From positions 124,001-188,000 of the forward strand of contig CALVEH010000004.1 of the NCBI GenBank assembly GCA_944326545.1: DNA of 64,000 nucleotides. The letters are read 5' to 3'. The notes beneath the pieces were generated by a model, which ran no database searches, was not told where the DNA came from, and was given only the letters and a program-made list of their open reading frames with translations. Source of the DNA: Candidatus Gastranaerophilales bacterium (lineage in GTDB: Bacteria; Cyanobacteriota; Vampirovibrionia; Gastranaerophilales; Gastranaerophilaceae). The position numbers were made by a program, and so were the translations under genes. This document shows positions 1-7,942 of this stretch, piece after piece. Every line of letters begins with the position of its first letter. Within the stretch, counting starts at the first letter, position 1.

Positions 1-265
1 TGAGTCTATTGAGCGTGAGCTTATTTTATGCAAAGTTATTGCTAAGGACGAAGATCGTTCCGAAATTTTAAGAATTGCCGAAATTTTTGGAGCAAAAATT
101 ATCGATGTAACTCAAAGAACTTATACATTAGAGGCTATAGGTGACGAGCGTCAAATTCGTTCTTTAATTGAGTTGTTAAGACCAATTGGAATTAAAGAGT
201 TAGTGCGTTCAGGCAAAGTAGGAATTACTCGTTCTAACCAATTCACCAGCACAAAAGCAGAGTAG
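1..265 (+). CDS. ilvH: Acetolactate synthase small subunit, C-terminal part (partial at window edge)
   Basis: The reading frame is open from the first base (codons from base 2) to a TAG at 263-265, so the start lies outside the window. The 87 visible residues match the C-terminal regulatory domain of the IlvH/IlvN family: an early ERELILCKV stretch, RIAEIFGAKIIDV, and a helix ending in LIELLRPIGIKELVRSGK. This subunit binds the catalytic IlvB subunit and confers valine feedback in branched-chain amino acid synthesis. The N-terminal ACT domain and any neighbouring ilvB or ilvC cannot be seen. The next gene starts 4 bases later, so the two are probably cotranscribed. Confidence 0.88.
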   Translation, partial: ESIERELILCKVIAKDEDRSEILRIAEIFGAKIIDVTQRTYTLEAIGDERQIRSLIELLRPIGIKELVRSGKVGITRSNQFTSTKAE

Positions 266-269
266 TATT

Positions 270-1646
270 ATGGTTCAAATTGCTTTTATACCAATAGATA
301 ACAGGCCTGTTTGTTATACGCTGGCTCAGCAAATTGCAGATATAGACGATAATTTGCATTTGTTTTTGCCTGACAGAAATTTGCTTGGTGATTTGACAAA
401 AACAGCTGATGTTCAAGGCATTTTAGATTGGTTAGAAAATTTGCACGAGGTTGATAAGGTAATAGTTTCGCTTGATACTATTGCTTACGGCGGTTTGGTG
501 CCTTCAAGAAGATGTGATGACAAGTTTGAACAGATTGTTGAACGATTAGAAAAATTTAAAAAAATTCTAGAAAAAAAGAATGCTCAAGTTTATGCTTTTT
601 CGAGCATAATGCGTATTTCTAACAACAATTGTAACGAAGAAGAAAAAGAATACTGGAGTTTGTACGGTAAAGAGATTTTTAAGTATTCTTTTGACTATCA
701 TAAAAACGGACATGCAAAAACCAATGTGCCCTCTGAGATTTTGGACGACTATTTAAAAACAAGAAACAGAAATTTTGAGATAAACAAGTTGTACATAAAA
801 TGGTCTGAAGAAAACTTTTTTAACACTCTTGTTTTTTCAAAAGATGATTGTGCCGAGTACGGTTTAAATGTTGCTGAGGCAAAGGTTTTAAATATTAATA
901 TTGCGGCAAATAAACTGAATGCATTGATAAAAACAGGCGCGGATGAAATCCCTCTTACTCTTTTGGCTCGTGCAATCGCAGAGGAGAAAAAACTAAAGAT
1001 AGCTCCTGTTTTCACTCAACCTGATTTTGTTGATAAAATTTCTAAATACGAAGATGTTTCTGTGTATGATTCTGTAAAAGGGCAGATTGAACTCGCAGGG
1101 GCAGAAGTTTCTTCACAAGAAGACGCTGATATAGTTTTGCTTGTGAATAATTTTAAAGACGAGCAGGGTGAACTTGTTATGGGTGTTGATGTTGAAGGGT
1201 TCTCAGGAAATTTGCAAATTCCCCAAAAACCTTATTTTGTTGCGGATATCCTTAACGCTAACGGTGCTGATAACTGTTTTGTAGAAAAATTTTTTGAAAA
1301 TAAAATTGATTGGAACAATTTTTTAGGCTATGGCGGTTGGAACACAACAGGCAACACGCTTGGCAGTGTTATATGTTGTGCATTTGTTAAATATTTGGCA
1401 AAAAATCCAGATATGAATGCATTTAAAAAGGTTCAAGCAGTTCGTTTTCTTGACGATTGGGCTTATCAGGCAAATGTGAGAAAAGTCCTTAAATCTCGAT
1501 TAAAAAGCATAGATATAGACGAGCTTGAAAAGGAAATGAAGCCTTATGAAGGATTTATAGAAGAAAAATTTGATGTAAAATTTCCAAAGATAAAATATTC
1601 TTATCCGTGGAACAGATTTTTTGAAATAGAGGTAGATATATTATGA
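270..1646 (+). CDS. DUF4127 family protein
   Basis: A 458-residue soluble protein that I recognise as DUF4127, a family of unknown biochemical role. The opening FIPIDNRPVCY and the motif VSLDTIAYGGLVPSR near residue 65 are the family's typical conserved blocks. LGYGGWNTTGNTLG occurs near residue 350. There is no signal peptide or membrane segment. It begins 4 bases after ilvH without a strong ribosome site, and its stop overlaps the next start by 4 bases (ATGA), so translation is probably coupled on both sides. The link to the M20 peptidase behind it may be functional, but this is not known. Confidence 0.8.
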   Translation: MVQIAFIPIDNRPVCYTLAQQIADIDDNLHLFLPDRNLLGDLTKTADVQGILDWLENLHEVDKVIVSLDTIAYGGLVPSRRCDDKFEQIVERLEKFKKILEKKNAQVYAFSSIMRISNNNCNEEEKEYWSLYGKEIFKYSFDYHKNGHAKTNVPSEILDDYLKTRNRNFEINKLYIKWSEENFFNTLVFSKDDCAEYGLNVAEAKVLNINIAANKLNALIKTGADEIPLTLLARAIAEEKKLKIAPVFTQPDFVDKISKYEDVSVYDSVKGQIELAGAEVSSQEDADIVLLVNNFKDEQGELVMGVDVEGFSGNLQIPQKPYFVADILNANGADNCFVEKFFENKIDWNNFLGYGGWNTTGNTLGSVICCAFVKYLAKNPDMNAFKKVQAVRFLDDWAYQANVRKVLKSRLKSIDIDELEKEMKPYEGFIEEKFDVKFPKIKYSYPWNRFFEIEVDIL

Positions 1647-2902
1647 CAAAAGATATTAATGATTTAAGAAATGAAAATGAACTTGTAGATTTGTTTTGTA
1701 CGTTAGCGCAAATTCCTTCTCCGTCAGGCGAAGAAGATAAAGTATCTGCAAAGATTGTGGAAATTTTAACACAAGCTGGTATCGATGCTAAAGAAGACCA
1801 CTTTAAAAACGTAAGAGCAAAAATTCCTGCTACAAATCCTAATAAAAAACCAATTCTTTTATCAGCTCACATGGATGTTGTAGGTGATGCATCTGCTGTA
1901 AATATAAGAATTTCTGAAGACGGACAGTATATAGAAACTGATAAATCAAGACCATTAGGTTCTGATGACAAAGTTGGCGTTGCTGCTGCTATGTATTTGG
2001 CTTTGAATTTGGTTAAAAATCCTGATATGGTTCAAGGCGGACATGGTGGTTTGGAGCTTGTTTTCACTAAAGACGAAGAACAAAACATGACAGGTATTCA
2101 TAATGTAAAATTTGATGAAATAGATTCTGAATATGTTCTTGTTCTTGATGCTGATAAGTTAGGTCAAATTCAAATTTCAGGCGCAAGCTACACAAACGGT
2201 ACGTTAACAGTTACAACTTTAAAAGGCGGACATTCAGGTATTGATATAGGTGATAAAACAAGACTTAACGCAGTGAAACTTATTGCAGAACTTGTTAATG
2301 AAATTCCGCAAGGTGAATACAAACGTGATGAATATGGTACTGTTACGTCAATTAATATCGGTTGTATCGTAGGCGGTGGTGTTGAACCTGTTGTTCAAAA
2401 AATTGCTCAAAAAGGTATAGAAGCTGACAGTTATATTGAATATGTTGCTAATAACTGTTTAACAAACATTATCAACACAAAAGCAATGGCAAAATATTCT
2501 ATCAGAAGCTCTGAAGAAGATAATGAACAACAACTTATCAATGATATTCATAAAATTGTTAAGCAATTTAATAAAAAATATGAAGGGCTTGCTGTTGCAG
2601 AGTTTGTTGCTAAGTCAAAAATGAAAGCGTTTGAAAAATCAGATGATGAAACTATTCAAAAAGTTTGCGTACAAGCATGTGACAATATTGGCATAAAAGG
2701 TGATGTTTCTTCTTTCCATGCCGGAGCCGAAACTCATATTTATGCGCATGAAAAGAACAAACACGGTCAGATTTTAAAACCTTATTTGCTTGGTCTTGCA
2801 GATATTTATAACATGCATTCAAGCGATGAGATGGTTAACATAGATTCTTTCTTAAAAGGTTATGAATTTTTAAAAGAATCTTTTATAATATTCAACAAAT
2901 AA
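1643..2902 (+). CDS. M20 family metallopeptidase, tripeptidase T-like
   Basis: A 419-residue zinc-dependent exopeptidase of the M20 clan. The metal and catalytic motifs are all visible: LLSAHMDVV with H76 and D78, LGSDDKVGVAA with the bridging D109, FTKDEEQ with the catalytic glutamates 145-146, and LDADK with D169. A late SSFHAGAETHIYAH supplies the last histidine. The layout fits PepT-like di/tripeptidases, which act in the cytoplasm on short peptides; the exact substrate is inferred. There is no signal peptide. It overlaps the DUF4127 gene by 4 bases and is followed 12 bases later by a small exported protein, so the three probably form one transcript. Confidence 0.85.
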   Translation: MTKDINDLRNENELVDLFCTLAQIPSPSGEEDKVSAKIVEILTQAGIDAKEDHFKNVRAKIPATNPNKKPILLSAHMDVVGDASAVNIRISEDGQYIETDKSRPLGSDDKVGVAAAMYLALNLVKNPDMVQGGHGGLELVFTKDEEQNMTGIHNVKFDEIDSEYVLVLDADKLGQIQISGASYTNGTLTVTTLKGGHSGIDIGDKTRLNAVKLIAELVNEIPQGEYKRDEYGTVTSINIGCIVGGGVEPVVQKIAQKGIEADSYIEYVANNCLTNIINTKAMAKYSIRSSEEDNEQQLINDIHKIVKQFNKKYEGLAVAEFVAKSKMKAFEKSDDETIQKVCVQACDNIGIKGDVSSFHAGAETHIYAHEKNKHGQILKPYLLGLADIYNMHSSDEMVNIDSFLKGYEFLKESFIIFNK

Positions 2903-2914
2903 GGAGTTTTGTGT

Positions 2915-3310
2915 ATGAAAAAATACGGTTTAATTTTAATAATTGGACTTTTAATAGTTTCTTTACCAGCTTTTGCGGCAAAAGATATGAATAGTACAAA
3001 AACGCAAGATAGTATAAAAAGTTGTTCTTATTTTAAAACCGAATCTTTTGTAAATCAAAATGGAATACAAGTTAAATATAAGGAAAGAATACTAGGCTAT
3101 GTCAACGGCAAATGTCGATATGTGACAGAATCATACTATCCTAACGGTACAACAAAGGGTATGATATGTGATTTAAATGCAAGTCAACAAGATGCTTTGT
3201 ATAATGCAAAATTGAAAAATGAACCATTTAATTATTCTCAATGTGATTCTTATACATTAATTAATGATGAGTGGGTTAAAGATAAAAAAACAAATACAAG
3301 AAACAGATAG
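2915..3310 (+). CDS. Small exported protein of unknown function
   Basis: 131 residues. ATG 2915 is chosen because AAGGAG at 2901-2906 lies 8 bases before it; a TTG two codons upstream lacks that spacing. Residues 1-23 form a classical signal peptide (MKK, a hydrophobic Ile/Leu core, then PAFA-A). The mature part is polar, with four cysteines and a YVNGKCRYVTESYYPNG stretch that resembles antitoxin-like or toast-rack repeats (weak). I do not recognise the family. It probably ends the transcript that starts with the DUF4127 gene. Confidence 0.75.
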   Translation: MKKYGLILIIGLLIVSLPAFAAKDMNSTKTQDSIKSCSYFKTESFVNQNGIQVKYKERILGYVNGKCRYVTESYYPNGTTKGMICDLNASQQDALYNAKLKNEPFNYSQCDSYTLINDEWVKDKKTNTRNR

Positions 3311-3329
3311 AATAACTATTTAAAAATTG

Positions 3330-3384
3330 CCCCGTATAAATATTTTTAGTAAAATTAAGTACGACTAAAACATATAATACGGGG
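3330..3384 (+). promoter_or_regulatory. Nested inverted repeats over a -10 box and the ribosome site of the MetE-like gene
   Basis: Outer arms CCCCGTAT (3330-3337) and ATACGGGG (3377-3384) are perfect complements. Inside them TTTTAGT (3344-3350) and ACTAAAA (3364-3370) are also perfect complements. A TATAAT lies at 3373-3378. The right outer arm contains the GGGG that serves as ribosome site for the TTG at 3392. This could be a DNA operator over the promoter or, if transcription starts upstream, an RNA hairpin hiding the ribosome site. Confidence 0.55.
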
Positions 3385-3391
3385 TAGTTTC

Positions 3392-4480
3392 TTGAAGACA
3401 TTAACATTAAAAGCCACTGCTGTCGGGAGTTTGCCGCACAAAAATCCAAAAGATGCCATAGACTTAATATTTAACGAGTTTAAAGAGATTCCTTTCTGGC
3501 CTCAATTATCAGGCGTTAATAAGCATGAAGAAATGACTGTGCAATATATTCAAGGGATTCCCGGGATTATATACGACGAGGCCAATTGCAAATATATTTA
3601 TGATTCCCAGTCAGATGAGTTTTTTGAAGCTCTTGAAGAATTTTTTATGGACTATGAGTCTATAGTAAACGAAAAAGATTTTACCAACCTTGACAAATAC
3701 GCCATTACTGAGCCGTTTTCGTCTGCTATTCCTTTGTATTTAGATAAATTTAAGCAAGGCAATTATGAATTTGCAAAGTGTCATATAATTGGCCCTTTTA
3801 CTTGGGGGACAAGTTTGTGTGACAGTTCTAATCTGTGTGCTTTTTATGATGAAACATACCGAGAAGTGCTAATCAAAGGTTTGACGCTAAAAGCGATATG
3901 GCAAATAATGCAAGTTAAAAAAGCTAATCCTAACGCAACAACAATAATGTTTATGGATGAGCCTGTAATGTCACAATTTGGTACATCTGCATTTATAACT
4001 GTTAAAAAAGAAGAAGTTATTGAAGCTTTAGCAGAGATTGCCAATGTAATAAAAGATTTTGGTGCTTTGTGTGCTGTGCATTGTTGTGGAAAATCAGACT
4101 GGTCTGTATTAATTGATGCAGGCGTGAATATTATTAATTTTGATGCTTTCGGGTATGCAAAAAGCCTTGGTGCTTATGCAAAAGATATGGGAAATTTTCT
4201 CAAAAACGGCGGTTATATAGCCTGGGGGCTTGTGCCTACTCTTGATAAAGAAGCACTCGAAAAAACAAATCTTATTGAACTGGAAAAAAAATACGAAGAT
4301 GCAGTTGACGACCTTGTTAACAAATCAAAAGGCAAAATAGACAGAGATTTGATTATAAAGCAGAGCTTTTTTACTCCGTCTTGCGGTGCGGGTTCTTTAA
4401 ATATGCCGCTTGCTCAAAAAGCTATGAAACTTGTTAACGAATTGTCAGAGCATTTGAAAACAAAATATGGGGTGAATTAA
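3392..4480 (+). CDS. Cobalamin-independent methionine synthase core (MetE C-terminal/UROD-like) protein
   Basis: 362 residues, about half the length of full MetE, so only the catalytic barrel is present. Visible signs are the opening TAVGSLPHKNP, FMDEPVMSQFG near residue 188 (compare MetE IDEPA), the zinc-site motif VHCCG with H230 and C232, D251 where MetE has a zinc-binding Glu, and C331 in FTPSCGAGS. Stand-alone MetE-core proteins are known as folate-independent methionine synthases that take methyl from corrinoid proteins; that role is inferred here. Translation starts at TTG 3392 with GGGG just upstream. The stop overlaps the next ATG (TAATG). The CooC-like ATPase and FolD behind it suggest one-carbon metabolism. 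Confidence 0.72.
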   Translation: MKTLTLKATAVGSLPHKNPKDAIDLIFNEFKEIPFWPQLSGVNKHEEMTVQYIQGIPGIIYDEANCKYIYDSQSDEFFEALEEFFMDYESIVNEKDFTNLDKYAITEPFSSAIPLYLDKFKQGNYEFAKCHIIGPFTWGTSLCDSSNLCAFYDETYREVLIKGLTLKAIWQIMQVKKANPNATTIMFMDEPVMSQFGTSAFITVKKEEVIEALAEIANVIKDFGALCAVHCCGKSDWSVLIDAGVNIINFDAFGYAKSLGAYAKDMGNFLKNGGYIAWGLVPTLDKEALEKTNLIELEKKYEDAVDDLVNKSKGKIDRDLIIKQSFFTPSCGAGSLNMPLAQKAMKLVNELSEHLKTKYGVN

Positions 4481-5229
4481 TGACATTATCAATTGCAATT
4501 ACAGGAAAAAGCGGTAGCGGAAAGACAACCGTAACAAAGAATTTTGTTAAAGTTTTAAAAGAAACTTACCCTGACAAATCGATTTTGCTTTTTGATAATG
4601 ATTTATCTACAGAGCTTGCGCATAGCTATGGCATGGATGTAAGAAATACTATCTATGGTATCAGAAGTGGCAAGCACGAGTACAAAACCGGTATTCCTTC
4701 TCGTATGACAAAACAGGAATATATCGAGTGGGCGTTAGAAGATATTATTGTTGAAGTTGAAGAAAATGTTGATTTAATCGTATCTTGGCTTGTTCCGTCA
4801 AAAGATTGCAGATGTCCTATAACAGGACAAATCAGCTATGCTGTCAAAAAATTGATGGATAGATATGATATAGTTGTTTTTGATTGCGAATTTGATTTAA
4901 AATATCTTCACCAGCTTGTTGATATTCCGATGGATGTCACTTTGATTATCGCAAAACCTGTAGAAGAATCTATTTTTCTTGCACAAAGAATTGAAGAATT
5001 TTCAGCAAAATATGCAGCAGGCGGGCAAATGGCTTTAATCTTAAATAACGTTGATAATGAGCAACACAACAAGGTTCATGATTATTTGAGCAAATATAGC
5101 CTCGAAGTTTTGGGACTTATTCCAAAAGATAAGGATTTGACGGAACATTCTATTGATAAAAATTCAAAAGTTGTAGAAGACGCAATAAGAGGGTTTTATT
5201 TTAGATTAAATCTCCCTCAGGTAAGGTAA
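4480..5229 (+). CDS. CooC-like nickel-insertion ATPase (MinD/ParA fold)
   Basis: 249 residues of the deviant Walker A (SIMIBI) class. GKSGSGKTT at residues 9-17 keeps the signature lysine K10, and VVFDCEF near residue 132 is the Walker B region. DCRCP at 109-113 gives a C110-x-C112 pair, placed like the CxC motif that binds Ni/Zn at the dimer interface of CooC, the CO-dehydrogenase maturation ATPase. No CO dehydrogenase gene is in the window. It starts on the last base of the MetE-like gene, so the two are translationally coupled, and folD follows 13 bases on. The assignment as CooC-type rather than a generic ParA protein rests on the CxC motif and context. Confidence 0.68.
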   Translation: MTLSIAITGKSGSGKTTVTKNFVKVLKETYPDKSILLFDNDLSTELAHSYGMDVRNTIYGIRSGKHEYKTGIPSRMTKQEYIEWALEDIIVEVEENVDLIVSWLVPSKDCRCPITGQISYAVKKLMDRYDIVVFDCEFDLKYLHQLVDIPMDVTLIIAKPVEESIFLAQRIEEFSAKYAAGGQMALILNNVDNEQHNKVHDYLSKYSLEVLGLIPKDKDLTEHSIDKNSKVVEDAIRGFYFRLNLPQVR

Positions 5230-5242
5230 TATAGGAAAAAGC

Positions 5243-6088
5243 ATGGCACAAATAATAGACGGTAAATTAGTTTCAAAAAAAATATTAGAAAATCTTTCTG
5301 ACGAAATTCTTTTTCTTGAAAAGAAACCGTCACTTACCGTTATTATTGTGGGCGAAGATCCTGCCAGCAAAATTTATGTTAATTTAAAAAAGAAAAAAGC
5401 TATGGAACTCGGTATTCATTCAAATGTTATAGAAATGCCCGAGTCTGTTTCTCAAAAAGAGCTTTTGGATAAGATTGAAGAACTTAATAATGATGATTCG
5501 GTTAATGCTGTTTTGGTTCAATTACCTCTGCCAAAACACATTGATACAAAAGCTGTTATAGAAAAAATCAACCCTATAAAAGATGTTGATTGTTTTCATC
5601 CTTATAACATGGGGCAAATTGCAACAAACGGAAATCCATACGTTTATCCTTGTACTCCTAAAGGGATTATAAGACTTTTAGAATATTATGATATTCCAAT
5701 TGAAGGTAAAAATGCTGTTGTTGTGGGTCGTTCTAACATTGTCGGACGTCCTGTTGCTCAGATGTTATTGAACCAAAATGCAACAGTGACAATATGTCAT
5801 AGCAAAACGAAGAATCTTGATGAGATTGTAAAAAATGCAGATATTGTTATATCTGCTGTTGGACAAAAAAATCTTATCAAAGCTAATATGGTTAAAGATG
5901 GTGCGGTTGTTATAGATGTCGGCATGAATAGGGCTGATGACGGAAAGTTATGTGGTGATGTCGATTTTTATAATGTAGAGAAAAAAGCTGCCTTTATAAC
6001 ACCTGTCCCTGGCGGTGTTGGCCCCATGACAATTTGTTCGTTGATGCAAAATACTTTTGATTTGTATAAAATACAGAATAGAAGTTAA
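5243..6088 (+). CDS. folD: Bifunctional methylene-THF dehydrogenase / methenyl-THF cyclohydrolase
   Basis: 281 residues, normal for FolD. It interconverts 5,10-methylene-, methenyl- and 10-formyl-tetrahydrofolate in the cytoplasm. Diagnostic blocks are VGEDPASKIYVNLKKKKA with the catalytic Tyr and Lys region, VQLPLPKHID, PIKDVDCFHPYN, the NADP-binding VVVGRSNIVGRPVA near residue 160, and the C-terminal PVPGGVGPMTI. The ribosome site AGGAAAAAG precedes ATG 5243. It is the third gene of the one-carbon cluster and is followed 12 bases later by the first of three DUF3137-like genes, which may be carried on the same transcript. Confidence 0.95.
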   Translation: MAQIIDGKLVSKKILENLSDEILFLEKKPSLTVIIVGEDPASKIYVNLKKKKAMELGIHSNVIEMPESVSQKELLDKIEELNNDDSVNAVLVQLPLPKHIDTKAVIEKINPIKDVDCFHPYNMGQIATNGNPYVYPCTPKGIIRLLEYYDIPIEGKNAVVVGRSNIVGRPVAQMLLNQNATVTICHSKTKNLDEIVKNADIVISAVGQKNLIKANMVKDGAVVIDVGMNRADDGKLCGDVDFYNVEKKAAFITPVPGGVGPMTICSLMQNTFDLYKIQNRS

Positions 6089-6100
6089 AAAGGATTTTGT

Positions 6101-6928
6101 ATGGGTAATTTTAAATATACATATAATGTAGAAGAATTTGGCAAGTTTTTTCATACTCGTCTTTTGCCCATGCTTAAATCTTTATCTGACAAAAGATTTT
6201 TGCCTTTTCCTTGGGTAAAAAAAACAACTGCAAAAGAAGCTTTTGATATTGTATGCAATATTTTAGGTCGTTTTTCTCCCTATGAAGAAAAGCATACGCA
6301 AAATTTTGATAATTTTTTAAGAGATTTAAGAATCTTTCCTGATTTCTTTTCAGTCAAATATAACGCCTGTTTTAAGGGTAACAGTTCCGGTAAAGATTTT
6401 GATGCAAAGTCTTTGGAACTTTATAAAAATGATGGAAGAAATGATAAGCTTGTTTGGAAAGGTGTTTTAATATCCGTACCTTATTACCAAAAAACTCACG
6501 GTAAAATATTTTTCAAAAAAAGAAACACAGCCTTTGATAGCAGTGATGCAATAAAAGTTATATTTAATAATAAAAATTATGAAGATATATTAGAAAAATC
6601 AGTATTAAAAAAAGGCGAGACTTATTTAGATGTAATTGCCCAAAACTATTTTATTACTTTTACAAATAAGTTAGACCAACAAAATTTTTCTAATGATGAA
6701 TTATGTAAGAAGATTTGTACTGTAGTAAAGAAATATAATTGTAATATTTCTTTTGCGATATTAAATAACAATTTGTTTGTAGCCCTAAGCAGTGTTAACA
6801 ACCATTCTTCATACACTGAAAATGGTTGGTTTGATTTCAACAATGATTTTACTGATGAAGATTTTATGAAGGATATTTTTCAACAGTTTGAGACGGTTGT
6901 TATGACTCTTAAGTTATTAAATTCGTAA
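6101..6928 (+). CDS. DUF3137-like protein, soluble divergent copy
   Basis: 275 residues without a membrane segment. It resembles the next two genes in its second half: a stretch of unknown strands, then NNNLFVALSSVN with a following NGWFDFNNDF that aligns with the KNWFEIPFFKS block of the downstream copies, and a closing FETVVMTLKLLNS like the ETLKLNQ end of the third copy. The N-terminal membrane hairpin of the other two is missing. ATG 6101 is preceded by AAAAAGGA. DUF3137 has no known biochemical role. Assignment by internal comparison only. Confidence 0.55.
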   Translation: MGNFKYTYNVEEFGKFFHTRLLPMLKSLSDKRFLPFPWVKKTTAKEAFDIVCNILGRFSPYEEKHTQNFDNFLRDLRIFPDFFSVKYNACFKGNSSGKDFDAKSLELYKNDGRNDKLVWKGVLISVPYYQKTHGKIFFKKRNTAFDSSDAIKVIFNNKNYEDILEKSVLKKGETYLDVIAQNYFITFTNKLDQQNFSNDELCKKICTVVKKYNCNISFAILNNNLFVALSSVNNHSSYTENGWFDFNNDFTDEDFMKDIFQQFETVVMTLKLLNS

Positions 6929-6943
6929 TTTTAAGGATAGAAA

Positions 6944-7897
6944 ATGTATAATAACGAATATTTGGAGTTTTTTAAAGAATATATACAGCCTAATGTAAAA
7001 GAATTTGAACAAATAAGATGGAACTACCTGACGTGGTATGTGTCTATTTATATAGTTGCGATAGTTTTTATTGTGGGGATATTTTGCAAACTCGATATCA
7101 TTAACAATTTGTATAATATAAATAAATGGTTTACGTTTATTTACAGTTTTTGCATAGTTATTATGCTGGCTCATCCTGCAGCTTGTATGATGATTACAAG
7201 GTATAGATCCGTAGTAAAAGAAAGATTTTTAAAAATATTATTAGAAAAACTATACGGGCTTAAATATTACAACCCCAATCCGACAATACTTAGCAACCTT
7301 TTAGCCTCTTGTGGCTCAAATGAGACTGCGCATCATATTGATGCTGAAGAGTTACGTTCTTTGTCGGTTTTAAGACAGCATTCCTCGATTTCGTATGATG
7401 ATTATATTAAAGGAAAATACAAAGATTTAGGTATAGAAATACAGGAATTATCTTTATATAGACGTATGAAAAATTCTAATGAATGTTTATTCCACGGCTT
7501 GATTATGTCAGTTGATGTGAAAAAAGAATTTAAGAATAAAACTGTATTTTATGCGGATAAAGAATTGAAATATGACGCTTATATAAATGGGTTGAAACCC
7601 CTTTATACTGAGGATGTAGAATTTAATAAGATGTTTAATGTTTATACTAACGACCAAATAGAGGCAAGGTATATATTTAGCCCTATTTTTATAGAAAAAA
7701 TGAAATCTGTTATTGTCAAAAATCCTCAATATAAAATTAGTGGGGAATTTTATAATAAAAAATTGTATATAGTATTATCTTCTGACAAAAATTGGTTTGA
7801 GATTCCGTTTTTTAAATCGGCTGAAAGTATTTCTGTTTTTTATCAACCAGTGAATGACATATGCAATTTACTTTTAATAGCTGATAATGTTTTGTAA
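6944..7897 (+). CDS. DUF3137 family membrane protein
   Basis: 317 residues with two hydrophobic segments near the N-terminus (about residues 27-48 and 60-85), then a cytoplasmic domain. The C-terminal half carries the DUF3137 hallmarks TNDQIEARYIFSPIF and LYIVLSSDKNWFEIPFFKS, shared almost word for word with the third copy. ATG 6944 follows the ribosome-like AAGGATAG. Function unknown. It sits 15 bases after its soluble paralogue and 45 bases before the next, probably in one operon. Confidence 0.75.
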   Translation: MYNNEYLEFFKEYIQPNVKEFEQIRWNYLTWYVSIYIVAIVFIVGIFCKLDIINNLYNINKWFTFIYSFCIVIMLAHPAACMMITRYRSVVKERFLKILLEKLYGLKYYNPNPTILSNLLASCGSNETAHHIDAEELRSLSVLRQHSSISYDDYIKGKYKDLGIEIQELSLYRRMKNSNECLFHGLIMSVDVKKEFKNKTVFYADKELKYDAYINGLKPLYTEDVEFNKMFNVYTNDQIEARYIFSPIFIEKMKSVIVKNPQYKISGEFYNKKLYIVLSSDKNWFEIPFFKSAESISVFYQPVNDICNLLLIADNVL

Positions 7898-7942
7898 TAA
7901 AAATACTATAATTAATATAAATTATTAATTAGGAGATTTTTT

